DNA of 64,000 nt from Symsagittifera roscoffensis (GCF_963678635.1 NC_087064.1:64349548-64413547); one strand, 5' to 3'. Shown: positions 37,823-49,165, numbered from the stretch's first letter. A program made the numbers and translations. Notes: generated by a model not told the origin, from the sequence alone.

Positions 37823-38049
37823 AAAATTCCATAGAGCAGATTATAACCTCTTTTTTGTAGTTTTTTCATCAATACTTTTAACAATTTCGGCTATACTCAC
37901 GACCTTAGCGAAATCTTAACTCAATCATTTTTATTTTAAAGATGCGTTTTCAACCCCCCCTGAGATTACACAGCCACTCAGACCACACCACCGTCTCTCC
38001 CCGTAAATGTTGAATCGAATGGAGGCAATAAAGCGTGGTGAGGTTTGCA
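37823..38049. repeat. Large dispersed repeat unit, copy 3 (second part)
   Basis: CCCCTGAGATTACACAGCCA, CTCTCCCCGTAAATGTTGAA and ACATGTGGGTGGGTGG correspond to the 34.4-kb motif, here as a single copy. It runs directly into the G-rich minisatellite. Confidence 0.65.
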
Positions 38050-38262
38050 AACATGTGGGTGGGTGGATGTAAACGAGTTTTAAGCAGGGGTAGGTGTAAA
38101 ATTGGGTGAAGGTGGAGGCGGAGGCGTAAATGGGGGATGTAAGCGCGGAGGTGCACGCGCTGGAAAGGGATGTAAACGTGGGGGAGGGAATGTAACCGGA
38201 GTAAGAGAGGGGTGTAAACGAGGATGTGTAAGCGGCGGAGAGGTGTGCCAAAGTAGGGGGTT
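38050..38262 (+). repeat. G-rich degenerate minisatellite with GATGTAAACG core
   Basis: At least eight irregular units of about 13-33 bp each contain a variant of GGATGTAAACG followed by purine-rich GGGG/GGAGG sequence, for example near 38,056, 38,091, 38,125, 38,137, 38,170, 38,189, 38,212 and 38,226. The + strand is strongly G over C. Proline-rich open frames on the opposite strand are a by-product of this composition. Confidence 0.72.
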
Positions 38263-38814
38263 CCAATAGGTAAACTGGATCATGGAGAGCTCAAAAAATC
38301 AGCAATGAATTGAGAAATTACAAAAATTTACGAGAATTTTGTTTTTATCTGATGTAGCATGTATTTTAAGCCAAAAACAACAAATAAATTTCAAATATAC
38401 TGCATTGTGTTTGAAGTTTTCAGAGCAGTTAACGTAAAATTACAATTCCTTAAAATTAATATTAATAAAATATTCAAATGGAAATTGTTAATTTTTGAAA
38501 AACTAAAATTTTAGTCCATCGTTAATCTATTATAATAGTTTGATTTCGAGTATTTAGAGACTGAGTAGGTATATCCAAAATAAACTATTAATATCCATGA
38601 AAATCTAGAGTGGGACGGCCTATTCGAATTCTAAACCTATAAGTGATTGAGTGGATAAGGTAAAATAATGTGTATGATGTTGTCCGAAGCCCAGAACCAA
38701 GTGGTTTTCATTACTTAGGCCTCAGACATTTCTTTCTCAAAATTTTTTTTGCAGTTTTCGCCGTATTATCCTAATAAATTTGAGTCTCAGTGCTTATTAT
38801 CAATTTTCGTTTGT
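38263..38814. other. AT-rich spacer, no feature seen
   Basis: I see no coding sequence, RNA gene or clear repeat between the minisatellite and the next inverted element copy. Confidence 0.5.
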
Positions 38815-39345
38815 TGTTTTGACTTTTGTAACAAGAGTAACGGATTGTTTGTGCTCGGCGTGGTTTTTTTTCTGCAGAAAAACCTCGACTTTTTAATCAA
38901 CCATTCATGACGGGTTTCTTATATCATTCAAAAAATATTATTGTTCTGTGCTTAAATCTGATAAAATGTCTTAACTGTGATCATTTTTCGAAATGTTATG
39001 GGAATTTAAATGTTTGGGTCAATTGAATTTCGATATCTTCCGCGCGATTAACGCGTAAGCGGAGGTTAAATCCGTTTTGGGAATCCGTTAAATCCGTTTT
39101 GGGAATCCGTTAAATCCGTTTTGGGAATCGTTCAAAATTGGTTGACGGAAGCTTATTTGCAATATTTGATCTGTTAATGAATGATCAAAATTTATCACTT
39201 TTACAAATGATTTTTAAATGAAGGCGTAATGATTTCTACAAAAAATTCTCAAATTAAAAAAATCGTTTTATTTTACATTTAATTTTTTCATGTTTTTACT
39301 GCTTCATAGACCTTAAAAGGCAGTCGGAATATTCAGGGTTTTATT
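38815..39345 (-). mobile_element. Hairpin-ended non-coding element, copy 4 (reverse)
   Basis: The reverse orientation shows in TAACGGATTGTTTGTGCTCG near 38,837, CGCGCGATTAACGCGTAAGC near 39,044, and the end phrase CCTTAAAAGGCAGTCGGAAT near 39,312. The terminal hairpin is degraded here (ATTCAGGGTTTT). The copy contains the 22-bp triplication listed separately. Confidence 0.75.
39065..39130. repeat. 22-bp unit in three perfect copies
   Basis: A 22-bp unit that starts GTTAAATCCGTTTTGGG and ends AATCC is repeated three times in tandem, the last with one changed end base. It lies inside the reverse element copy, where other copies have only one AAATCCGTCTTAGAAATCG-like phrase, so it is a local expansion. 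Confidence 0.9.
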
Positions 39346-39899
39346 TGAAGTTTAAACACGTTTTAGAAGGAAACTGAAATGAATTAATTTATTCTTAGGT
39401 AATTTTGTACAATCTTGTATGCTGTTCATTTTTACCCGTATTTATTGTATTGTATTGTTGCTACATTTGCTGTTTTCAGAACTTTTGCTGTTCGATGCCT
39501 AAAAATGGATTGAACTTATTGGCCCGAAAAAATACTAAGAGTCCAAAGAGTTTGGTTGTAATGCAGGTTTATTTTTAACCGGTAACATTTAAATGCAGGT
39601 AACATTTAACTGATAGTTTTAGAGATTTATATACAACATTACGAAGCCAAACTGTGCACTACAGAGACAAGTCTGTAAACATGTCAAAATGTTGTCGGAA
39701 CTTTTGCAGAAATTTTTCTCATACCTTTTTAGCTTTGTTTGCTGTTGTATTTCATGCAGTTAATATCTCGTTATTTGGGCGTTAAAAAACTGCAGGTGAG
39801 AACTTATTGTTTTGAGCTTGATGAGATGTGAGTTGCAAGTTTGTGTAATTTTCAGGAATAATTATAGAATTTTATCGCTATGAGAACTGGTAGACATGA
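39346..39899. other. AT-rich spacer, no feature seen
   Basis: No coding sequence or repeat that I can support, apart from a doubled GGTAACATTTAA phrase near 39,580-39,610. Confidence 0.45.
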
Positions 39900-40392
39900 G
39901 TGGGTTAGACAAAAAATTTGATTAAGGTTGTAATGACTTTTTGATCAATGTCGGAGTAACTGATTTAAGGTTGCAAAAATAGGGCCTGAAAATTTGCCCC
40001 AAAACAGATATTTCTTGGCTTCTTCAGTCAATCAAAAATTACGCTACAACTACCATTTCAATAAAAAACTCCGATATTTTATTTAAAAACCATACGCGCA
40101 AAATTTAAGAGCTTGTATCTTTAATACATTTTGTTGAGCTTAGTAGGATAAATTTTGGCAGTAAAAGAACAGGTAGTTGTTAGCAATATTTTATTGACTC
40201 AAAAAGTCAAAAACTAACCGTTTTGGGCCCGAGATTTGCAAAACATTTTAAACTATATCAATTCTGCTAAAATTGTACGCAAGTTTTGTTGCTATCGTCT
40301 TTTACTTAATTTTAACTCAATTTGAAAAAATATATATATTTTTATTTGACAAGTTTTTTGCGTTTCGTCCAGATAATTTGAATCAGCACTGT
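39900..40392. mobile_element. Fold-back element, decayed copy
   Basis: The right end, TAATTTGAATCAGCACTG at about 40,374-40,391, matches the end of the fold-back element at 61,778. Inside, a left part (GCCCCAAAACAG, CAATCAAAAATTACGCTACA) and a right part (CTCGGGCCCAAAACGG and GACTTTTTGAGTCAATAAAA on the reverse strand) are inverted diverged copies of each other. The left terminus cannot be placed and 39,900 is approximate. No coding sequence. Confidence 0.6.
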
Positions 40393-41170
40393 GGTGTAAA
40401 AAGCATTAAAGATGGTTTACCTGCACCAACCATTTGCAGTTTTTTGTATCGCTTCGTTTTGGATGTTTGTGTCTTTAACTAAACGTGTTCTGAGTTTTTA
40501 GAAAATTGATTTTGGGTATATAGTTCTTTGTAACTTCTGTTCCAGTATCTGTTTTTAATAAGTCGCGCAAATCGAGTTTCGATATTCAATAATCATTTTG
40601 TTTGTTTCATTATATCTGTTGCATTGTGGCACTGGGTTAAGTGCTGCAAAAACCTTAAATGCGTCTACAGTGGTTTTTGAGAGTTTGCCTGCTTCGGAGG
40701 GTGCTGAAAGTGTTCCATTGTATCTCAAGTGATATTGAAATTCAAAAAACAATCTTTATTGTTTGAAACAATTTTTTTAAATGTAATTGATGTATTTTTT
40801 CTTGAAGTACTTGGAATGATAGGTTGAGTAATTATAACTTTGAAAAAAATTTTTGACAACTTTTTCAGAAAATAATTTTTGACATCATTTTTTCTTATGT
40901 AGTTTATGTATTTGAAAATCTCAACTTATTTGTTTCACATTGTTTGATTTTCGTTTCAGTTTTAACTTCTTCTTTAAAAACCTAAGATTCAGAAAACTGA
41001 TTTCGGTTTCTACTTTGATGATTGATATAATCTGTTTAAAATATGTTACTCAATAGTTAAATTTTGCAAATCAAAATAATTGGTTTTACTAGGACACAAT
41101 TCTAGCAATTTGAGAAAATAAAAGAAACAAATGAAAAAAAGTTCATTTTTTTTTATCTGGTTATGCAAAG
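40393..41170. other. Intergenic stretch, no supported gene
   Basis: Mostly AT-rich and featureless. A 65-codon frame on the reverse strand (40,555-40,752) sits in a slightly less AT-rich patch, but has no recognisable domain and no splice context that I can defend. Confidence 0.4.
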
Positions 41171-41785
41171 CCGAACTAGTTTAGCGTTACACTACACAAA
41201 CGCTTTATAGCTATCGTTAAGTATACCAAATTAGCCAGACTACTACTGTTCAAACCCCCGAACTTCCGAGAAACAATCACAGATGAGTTCTCTCTCAATA
41301 ATTCAGTCCAGGACAATCGCATCTTTCAGATACTATAAAAATTTCCGTCTAAAATTTGAAGTTTGATGAAAAAACTGACTGGTCTGATATCAGGGAGAAA
41401 GCCCCTGAGAATTTTGATTTCAATTTAAATCCAATTAAAACAATTTTCTTTCAAAAAAATTATTAAAATACGAGCTATCTAAAATACAAAGGTGTAGGTT
41501 TAGCAACTCCGTTTTTGAACTTATCAATCAGGAGCCTGCACCTTCTAGAAGAACGCAAAATATCGCGTGCTTTCTATCTTAAATTGCCAAAAATTAGAAT
41601 TTTAAACCCAAAACTTTATGAAAATAAAAATTATAATAATACATAAAAGTACATATAAAAAAAATTCAAAAATTGAACGAAAAAAAAACTACACCAAGCG
41701 TATGTTTTCCGTTTTCTGCAAAAAGTAGAACAAAAAGCCACCCCAAGTATTAATATTCAGTCACTTTCTTCAAAAGAAGAAAAAA
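41171..41785 (+). mobile_element. Hairpin-ended elements, strongly diverged tandem copies
   Basis: Two decayed copies lie head to tail. The first (about 41,171-41,374) is a right half, with CAAATTAGCCAGACT, AACAATCACAGATGAG and ATAAAAATTTCCGTCTAAAA in the order seen in copy 1. The second begins GACTGGTCTGATATCAGGG with the degraded hairpin TCAGGG-AGAAAG-CCCCTGA, and ends at TTTTCCGTTTTCTGCAAAAA near 41,730. A duplicated end piece follows (CCACCCCAAGTATTAATATT). Confidence 0.6.
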
Positions 41786-42694
41786 TAACAAAAAGTTTAT
41801 TTAATGCTTTGGCAATTTTTGGCTGCATATAATTTTACTATAATTCGATGAGGATGTTACTTGTGTATTTTTGGTTGAACCCCGCTAAATGAGGAAAACT
41901 GAGATTGATTTTTTTTTATAACGAAATTGGATGGATATTACAAACAATGCAAGATATTAAAATAGGACCGATCAAAGCGAAGCATTTTGACTTAATTTAG
42001 CTTCAAAATATTTTTTCTCATTTCTTTTTGCCGTTTTCTGCACATAAATTTCATAAGAATTATACCAAATGAGCTTTAAATTTTCGTTTAGTTTGCAGTT
42101 TTTGCCCTTTTTTGCTTGTTTTAACGCTCAGGTTTTTAGCATAGAATTTCAAAGTAAGCTCAGTCCTATTTTCGTCTGTCATTTTCATATCCATATTTTA
42201 TTATAAGAAGGGTATGACCAAAAAAGCCCGGTAAATCCGTTTTGGTTCTAACTATTTGAAATTGGGGATAAACTTTTTATTCGGGTGTGTTTTAGTTTTT
42301 CCTATTTTTTTTGTTTTTCCGGGATAATCAGCTATCACAAATAATCATGGGAGAGAGTTGAGTCAAATATAATATTAAAGCCTTTTAGTCGCAATTCGAG
42401 TTTTCACAGTGTCGAGGAAAACCGGTACATTTTTTTCCAGTAAAGATTTCCCAGTGATGAGAAAAACGGTTTGAACTTTTTGCTTTTTCGTCTAAAATCC
42501 AGCGAGTAGAGCAAACGAGCACGGTTATTTGTGCTTACTTATTACGAAAAGCCTTTTAAAGTTGCTTATTTATGCTTAATTATGATTTTACTCAAGTAAA
42601 ATTAGTTTTTGAAGGTTTTAATGCCATCTGGAAAAAAATTCAAAACAAAAGACTATGGTCGGAACATCCTGTGCTACCTGCACAGAATACGGCT
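41786..42694. other. Intergenic stretch, no feature seen
   Basis: AT-rich sequence without supported coding sequence, RNA gene or repeat. Confidence 0.45.
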
Positions 42695-42702
42695 ATCTTT
42701 GT

Positions 42703-43172
42703 CAGAGGCGGTTCTAGGACCCTTTTCTCTCGAGGCGAATTTTCAAAAAAAATCACAAATTTTGTCGACCTTTTTTTTGTTTTTGGGTTGATCAAATTAT
42801 TGATTTTCCGAACGCCCCCGGAACATTATAAAGACCCTATTTTGACCAAAAATTTTGCACCACACGCAAAACTTTGAAAAAACAGGCCAAAATGCCGTTT
42901 TTGGGCACTTTTTGGAAAATTTTGACAAAAAAATTACGGTGTTTCGGCGTGCGCTCCTGTTCAAGATAAGTATATATTAGCACCAATGGCGCCTTTACAA
43001 AAAAAAAGGGTTGGATGTCCTAAAAAAGAGGTCATAAAGTATAATACTAAAGAAAGGACCCTTTGGTTGGTGAGGGGGTGAGGGGTCGAATCCCTGTGGG
43101 GGGAGGAGAGTCTCCCCCCCCCCCTAATTCTGAACCCCCCCCCCCCCCCCCCCCCCCCTAATTCTGCCCCTG
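42703..43172. mobile_element. hAT-like MITE 1 (~470 bp)
   Basis: It starts CAGAGGCGGTTCTAGG and ends TAATTCTGCCCCTG, whose reverse complement is CAGGGGCAGAATTA: imperfect inverted termini of the same type as the element at 45,589. Flanks are ATCTTTGT (42,695-42,702) and ACCCTTGT (43,173-43,180), matching at six of eight positions, consistent with a worn 8-bp target duplication. It has no coding capacity. Long C runs (43,114-43,124 and 43,135-43,158) sit next to the right end. Confidence 0.7.
43135..43158. repeat. Poly-C run of 24
   Basis: An uninterrupted run of 24 C follows an 11-C run at 43,114, next to the right terminus of MITE 1. The length is probably variable and may be inexact in any assembly. 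Confidence 0.85.
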
Positions 43173-43180
43173 ACCCTTGT

Positions 43181-44290
43181 TACATTGTATATTTAGATGC
43201 CATTTTCATGCAATTTAGGATTGAAAAAAAATCGTAAATCTGTTCAAGTTTTCATTATTTACGGGTTTTCAGTTAGGCAAAACTCTAACAGAAGCACTTT
43301 AAATTTTTCATCAGTGGCTTGTTGGAATTTTGATAGTTCGTTATTTTGAACAGATTCCCCCAGCTGAAAAGACTGAGGGAAAGGCACAGAAATGTAGTAC
43401 TACGGATTTAAATCAGCCAATGAGAAAGAAGCGTTTAAAACTGCATTTAATTCCAAACATAAATGCAAATGCAAGCATAAATTCTTAATTCTTTGCCGAC
43501 ATTTTCAAGCTCTGACAGGAATTTGTTTTACAAGGGATATTAAAATAGTGAATTACTTTTTATGTTCCCATTTTATGTTCACCACACAAATTTACCTGTT
43601 CAATAATAATTTTGGTAGCTTGTTTAAAAAATCATTTTTAAATCTTAGATCGCGGCTTTTAACTTCTTTGATCGATAAAAATGACTTCAGTTGTTTCAAT
43701 TTAACTTTCATCATTTGGCTCTTAAAATCTGGAAAAAAAACCTGGTAGTTATTTTGACAATAAACATCTTTTTCTTATTTTATGAAAGAAACATTTTTTA
43801 CATTAATTTTACATTTATGTAAGTTTTCTTTGCTGCTATTGAAAGCTTTCAGAAAGTAATTGAATCGTTCGATCATGGTTCGCAGTGAAAACATCACGCA
43901 TCGTTTAAGTTATGGCGTGTGACTTGTTTTTCAAACGAATTCAAAACAAAAACATCGTTCTTAGTACCTGGATTCTAAATTTATTACCATTTGTTATTTT
44001 ACGCCAACAAAACTCACCTAGTTTTCTCAGTTTGATTATACACTCGATCAGTTTTTGGCTAATTAACTAACTATTTATCTTTTATTTATACGTTCTAGAG
44101 TTAGTTCATACACCTGAAAAAATCTCGAAAACCTTCAGTTTTCAGTTGTCAAAACTGCCATTCAAAAAATTTGACTGAAAAAAAAAACGTCGCTGTTGCA
44201 GAGAAATTCAATCTCTGTGCAGTTTTTTTCAGACTGGACAAATTCAGTGGGGATTGAATCCCGGTATTTGTTTAAAGGAATTCATTAGGC
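43181..44290. other. Intergenic stretch, no supported gene
   Basis: AT-rich with several short chance frames. I see no domain, no RNA gene and no repeat. Confidence 0.45.
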
Positions 44291-44341
44291 ATTTATAATA
44301 ACCTATAGACAGACATATCTGAATAATTAACTGTAGCAGAC

Positions 44342-44620
44342 ATGGCTTTACTACCTGTGCTTAACTGCCAATCTTCAGCCAAGGTATTGATGCTTTTATT
44401 ACTTGTGGTCGTGCAAATTGTGTGGACAGAGCCAGTGGCCAAGAGATCCACATCTAAGTCATCGTCCGGTGGTAAGTTCAAAATTGGAGTAAATGTCTCA
44501 GAATCATTGATTTCCTCAAAGCAGAAATCATCATGCAAAACAAAATTTCATATCTTACAGTATCAAAGCTATTGTGATATTTCGCAACCCATTTCAGATC
44601 TGAATTCGAACATTTACTAG
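44342..44620 (+). other. Doubtful ORF, 92 codons, signal-peptide-like start
   Basis: An ATG frame has a hydrophobic run (VLMLLLLVVVQIVW, about residues 15-28) followed by TEPVAKRS, which would resemble a secretory leader with a dibasic site. The opposite strand (44,293-44,538) is also open and strongly acidic (PPDDDLDVD), and an acidic antisense frame forces hydrophobic residues in the sense frame, so only one of the two can be meaningful. The reverse frame could be a piece of an old coding sequence, since another open piece lies upstream of it at 44,733-44,915. Neither has a family assignment I can support. Confidence 0.15.
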
Positions 44621-45149
44621 GTATGTCACACTGCTTTCCATCACACTACCCAGTTGACAAAATGCTAATAATACAATTCCTATTTATCGAAAAATGCTGT
44701 TCATACAATTGAATCAACTAAAAATGGTACAATTATGATAGCTGGGTCCCAAAAATTGGTCCCTGAAGAAACTCTTTGCGTTTAAAATCTTCGGAAACAT
44801 GCTCAGTGAACATTTGTTTACTTGTGTCCTCTAAATAGTCTACACAATCGCGGTGTGATAAAGGTTTCTCCGAACAAGAATAGTAGTATATTTGTGACAA
44901 ACAAAGTGCTCTCAACCATCAAAGTTAAACTGGTTGAAAAGTTCCAAAAATCTTTTTTCAATTTTTTTGACATATTTTATGGGAAAAAGCTTATCATACA
45001 ATCTGTCATAAGTAGAAATTGTACTTTTTCACCCTAAGCTATTTTTCATCTAAATAACAAAATCATTCATAGATGACCAGGAACCTTCAAGAGAGTCAAA
45101 CAGATGAAACTGTTGTTTTTGTGTTAAAAGTCGCTGGATTGACAAAAAT

Positions 45150-45470
45150 CAAAAATAATTGTCATACATTTCCATATTATGGAAAAATTGCTTGTCATAC
45201 AATTCTTTGCAAAAAATGGATGAAATTCACCTGATACGCATTTTTCCATAAAATTGAATTGTATGATAGGCAGTTTCTCCATACTATGGAATTATATGAC
45301 AAGCCTTTTTTCTCTAGAAACCAAGCATGAAATTGTATGACAAGCATTTTTTGTATGGAATTGTATGATAAGCTTTTTTTGTATGGAATTGTATGATAAG
45401 CTTTTTTTGTATGGAATTGTATGATAAGCTTTTTTTGTATGGAATTGTATGATAGATAAGCTACGTGTTC
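45150..45470. repeat. Tandem array of 28-bp GAATTGTATGATAAGC units
   Basis: About four near-perfect copies of a 28-bp unit (GGAATTGTATGATAAGC, then a T-run and GTAT) lie at 45,330-45,461. Upstream (45,150-45,330) the same phrase appears in worse copies and in both orientations (TTGTCATACAATTC, TTGTATGATAGGC). Related inverted phrases also occur at about 44,665-44,700 and 44,990-45,010 (ATCATACAATCTGTCAT). Confidence 0.85.
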
Positions 45471-45580
45471 ATATGAAGGTCAACCCAGGTCTGTAAAAAC
45501 ATGGATCAAAATGTGAATGAATACTTCGTTTCTATAAAATTTGAACCTATCGCTCAATTTCCATATGATGAAGCAGCTCA

Positions 45581-45588
45581 TTCAAATT
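45581..45588. repeat. Left target-site duplication of MITE 2
   Basis: TTCAAATT lies directly before CAGGGG and is repeated exactly at 46,030-46,037 after the element. An 8-bp duplication is characteristic of hAT transposition. Confidence 0.88.
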
Positions 45589-46029
45589 CAGGGGAGGATG
45601 TAGAGGGAGGGGGGTGGGGCGGCCGTTTTTTTTCTGAGGGATTCGACTCTCTGCCGACCCAAACGGTCCCCCTTTGTACTATTTTGAGATATCCATTCTT
45701 GGTGACGGACCCTAAAACTTTTCTAAAGGCCCCTCGGCGCCAATATATACTAATTTTGAGGGGGGAGCGCGCGCCGAAAAAACGCGATTTTTTGTTCGAA
45801 ATTATCGAAAAAGTGCCTAAAAACGTCTTTTTTGGCGTATATGCGGCGCAGAAAGTTTGGCCAAAATAGGGACAAAACAGTGCTTTGGGAGAGCTCGAAA
45901 AATCAATTTTTTAGACCTCTCTTTGGGAGAGCTCGAGAGGTCTAAAAAATGTCGACAAAATTTTCGAAAATTTTTTGGAAATCCGCTTCCCCCCCCCCCC
46001 TCCTCGTGAAAATCCTAGATCCGCCCCTG
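45589..46029. mobile_element. hAT-like MITE 2 (441 bp, intact ends)
   Basis: It starts CAGGGGAGGATGTAG and ends CTAGATCCGCCCCTG, whose reverse complement CAGGGGCGGATCTAG matches the start at 13 of 15 positions. The perfect 8-bp flanking duplication TTCAAATT marks exact ends. Inner parts resemble MITE 1 in opposite orientation (GCGCCAATATATACTAATTTT against the 42,980-region TATATATTAGCACCAATGGCGCC). A local inverted phrase, TTTGGGAGAGCTCGA around TTTTTAGACCTCTC, lies at 45,885-45,945. No transposase. Confidence 0.88.
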
Positions 46030-46037
46030 TTCAAATT

Positions 46038-48040
46038 TTTAGATTTTCAAAATTTATATGTCGGCAATTTTTCAAAACTGGAAATTTTTTCAACCCGCTA
46101 AAACATGAAAAATTATCACAGCTGAAATACAATTTTTATTATTTCAAGATATTAATATCTTCCAGACTTTATTGAAAAGATTCGAAAAAATTGTTTTATT
46201 TTACAAAATGGATTTTTTCTTGTCAAAAGCACCCCCGAGCAACATTTTATTTTGATTCAAAATTTCAGCCATGATATGAAAAATGTACTTAGTTGAATTT
46301 TTTTTATTTTTTGGTGAACTTTTGGCTATTTTTGTGTATAGATGGTTTGGGAGCCAATTTACAATTTTTAATCTCTGCGGTGTCTGTGTTTAGCCTCAAC
46401 GCACGTTTGTTTTCAGTCGAAATTTTTAAAAATTGCTCGTAAACGCCATTTTGATCTAAAAGTTTCCTGCAAAATGGAAAAGTGTGGCAAAATAAAAGTT
46501 GATAGGTGGTACGACGAGAAATGTTTACTACACATTGGCCACAGAGGCAAAGTTACGGGTCGTATTAAATCTGCACCTTAACAACGGGTTTGGCTTGTCG
46601 TCTGGTCGCGCTGGCACCTTCTTGTTTTTGCATTTTGTTGACTCAGTTTTAAGAGATAAAATCACTATAACTTCGTGAAACATGTTTGCTGCGGAGTTTT
46701 TGAGGTCAAACTTCGTTCTAAACAACAACAAAAAATAAACATGTTTTGTTTCCTTTCAAAACTGTTGAGGCAAAGTTTGGTTTTAAAACCCGCTTATACT
46801 TTTCTTGCAACTCGATTGGTGATTTTGACATGGTTTATTTGCTTCCAGCTCAAATTCTCGCGGCGTTTTCTTTGTTTTTTATTTAGCTTTTTATGATCCG
46901 CAACTGAATCAAAACATTTGCTGTTGAATTATGACGTTTTCTTTGGCGATTAGCAAGTTGTTTATCAAAATTGTGCAACTAAGTGTAAAGTTGAAAGGTC
47001 GGAAGTCTTAAAGCCCAGAAGTCTTGGGGAATCATTCATAAAGGAACTGTCTAATTAAGAACATATTTAGACAAGGTATGTTTGCAATCATTATTTGGGT
47101 ACCTGAACTCCGTGGCATGATTAGAAACGTACCAATTTGGCTTTAGATTCAAGATATGTTTGCCTTGGGTTGAAAATTCAATAATGGTATCCAATGGTTA
47201 AGTGTTTATCGCAACTTGCAGACTTTGTTGAAAGAGCATTAGTTGTGTTTAATCCTTTATTTGCTTCTCTGCTTGAGACTTAAGACCTGGTTTTAGATTC
47301 CAATTATTATGTCGGTGTGATTGAATGGTCCCTGTACTCGATTTTATCACAAATCGACTGGAGATTCGATTTATTGAATTAGCTACCAAATCGCTTGTAC
47401 AACCTTGTTCAATTAGCTTCATTCAAAAAGTATTCCATTTTTAACTTTTTCCCAAATTTGTAACTATATCCATTCTATCAGGTTTTTAGATGTTTATTGA
47501 TTGTTGGGGGGAGGGATAAGGGAACTTAAAGTAATTGTATAAAGTATTTGCTTCCGTCCAATCGATTTTCTCATGAAACACTGCTGAACAAATTTCCGCT
47601 CAGGAAATCTAACTGGAGTACTTTTATCTTCAGTTGGTCAGTTTTTTTGAGTGAAAACAAGGATAAATAGGTCAAAAAGTTGAAAAATGTTTCTGCTTTA
47701 ACCTAAATTGCCTTTTTCAGATTTAGAACGAGACCATTTTACTAAATATGATCTACTTGTAAATCTCATTGCGTTTAGGGAGGGGAAAATGAATTTTTGA
47801 TTAGTTTTTATTTTTACTTCTCAGTTAGACGCCAAGTCGTCTTGTTTTGCTTTTTTGCTGGTTTTGTTTTTACAGTCTTCAAAATAAAAACATTCTGTTG
47901 TCTGCAAACGTTTAAACACAACGGAAGTGTTTTACAGTATTTGGTTAATATGCAAATATATTTATGTGTCTTTTCAGCGAAGATGTTGTCTTGTTTAAGA
48001 TTATTAATAAGAAGTTTAGATCGGGCACCTGTTTTTCCTT
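46038..48040. other. Intergenic stretch, no supported gene
   Basis: AT-rich sequence with short chance frames on both strands. I find no domain, splice structure, RNA gene or clear repeat. Confidence 0.45.
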
Positions 48041-48170
48041 CCCCCCCCCCCCCCGTTGCACTCAGCCATTGCAAGGGGGACGTGATACAAAATTCGAATA
48101 TGCTTAGCCATCGAGCTAGTCCTTGATAGGAGTGAAACCTCCTATTTAGATACCATAGGGGGGGGGGGGG
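48041..48170. repeat. Poly-C (14) and poly-G (13) runs
   Basis: A run of 14 C at 48,041-48,054 and a run of 13 G at 48,158-48,170 face each other 100 bp apart. The sequence between has a weak A-box-like TAGCTCGATGG on the reverse strand, but too little to call a tRNA-derived element. Confidence 0.6.
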
Positions 48171-49083
48171 TAATTAACAAGATCCAAGATCGGTCGGTCA
48201 GTTTGCCTAAACTGATAGGTTACAGGAGTTGGTTGATGGTAAACACCATCGGTCACGTGGTGTATTTATGACCGAGCTCATTGTTCTTTATCGACTAACG
48301 GTCTGTTTAGTTAAATGGCCATTCATCAATGTCAAAATGTGTCAAATTCAACTCAGAATACCCTTGTTTTGCTATTCTGCTATTCGAAAGCAACAGCAAA
48401 ATGGGCTGAAATGAGACCGCAATTTTGGTGCCGATTTTGACTGCAAGTTACACAAAGTGTGTAAATTGTGTCAAATAGGTATGATTAATCATGGAGCAGT
48501 TAAGGAAAAAGGAATTTGCCAGACAGGTATTCAGAATTCCTGCGTGTATTACTGCTTTGAAAAGGAAGCAGGCTTGACTTACAAAAGCTATCAATCTTTA
48601 TCTCGTTACTTTTTCCCTTCCGTGGAGCGAAAGAGCCTTGGGGTTGGATTTCAATTTGGCGGGGCTAAAAAATTAAATTATATATAGCATAACATGTAAT
48701 ACATCCTTTTCCATTTTGCAACACGTTACATTTGTCTGAATAAATATAAAAAAGATATCTAGAATTGAAATAAACAGAAATATTTTTCTGTTACTGTTAG
48801 CCTGGTGGAGAAAAAAATTTAAAAAGCTACCTGTTTTCATATGCTTATTAATGCACAAAATGAAATTTTTATAATTTGTCCCTGTGGTTTAATGTGCGAA
48901 ACAAACGAGGCATAATCAAGGCTCTGAACCTCTCGATGTTTCGCTATTTTAATGTACATTTCCATTCCTTGTAAATTGCAAAAAAGCTCTTTTATAGTCA
49001 TAAAAATCAGTTGTTTCATGGACAATAAAGTTAATCGTCCTTGAAATTTTCTTACAAATGAAAAATGGAAAACAAAAGAACTA
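48171..49083. other. Intergenic stretch, no supported gene
   Basis: No coding sequence, RNA gene or repeat that I can support. Confidence 0.45.
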
Positions 49084-49165
49084 GTGGCTTTTAGTTCTAC
49101 GGAACACGGCCTTATCCTTCTATATCCTTGCGTACAGCCATGAGTTCGATACCTGTCTCGGAAAA
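49084..49165 (+). pseudogene. tRNA-like remnant (A and B boxes)
   Basis: TTAGTTCTACGG at about 49,091 resembles an A box, and GAGTTCGATACC at 49,142 is one base from the B-box consensus GGTTCGATACC. The spacing of about 40 bp is as in tRNAs and tRNA-derived SINEs. Acceptor and anticodon stems do not pair convincingly. An AAGAAGAAG tail follows the B box, as in some SINEs. Confidence 0.35.

Noticed and set aside
37931-38283. Three overlapping proline-, threonine- and serine-rich reverse frames.
   Set aside because: They are the complement of a G-rich minisatellite; three frames open at once argues for composition, not coding.
40555-40752. 65-codon reverse frame in a slightly less AT-rich patch.
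   Set aside because: No domain, no upstream or downstream exon in phase that I could find; kept only as a weak hint.
45501-45869. 122-codon forward frame.
   Set aside because: It runs across the left end and most of a hAT-like MITE, so the frame is accidental.
48061-48125. Reverse-strand TAGCTCGATGG and ATTCGAATTTT as a tRNA.
   Set aside because: The distance between the boxes is too short and the B-box half is poor.
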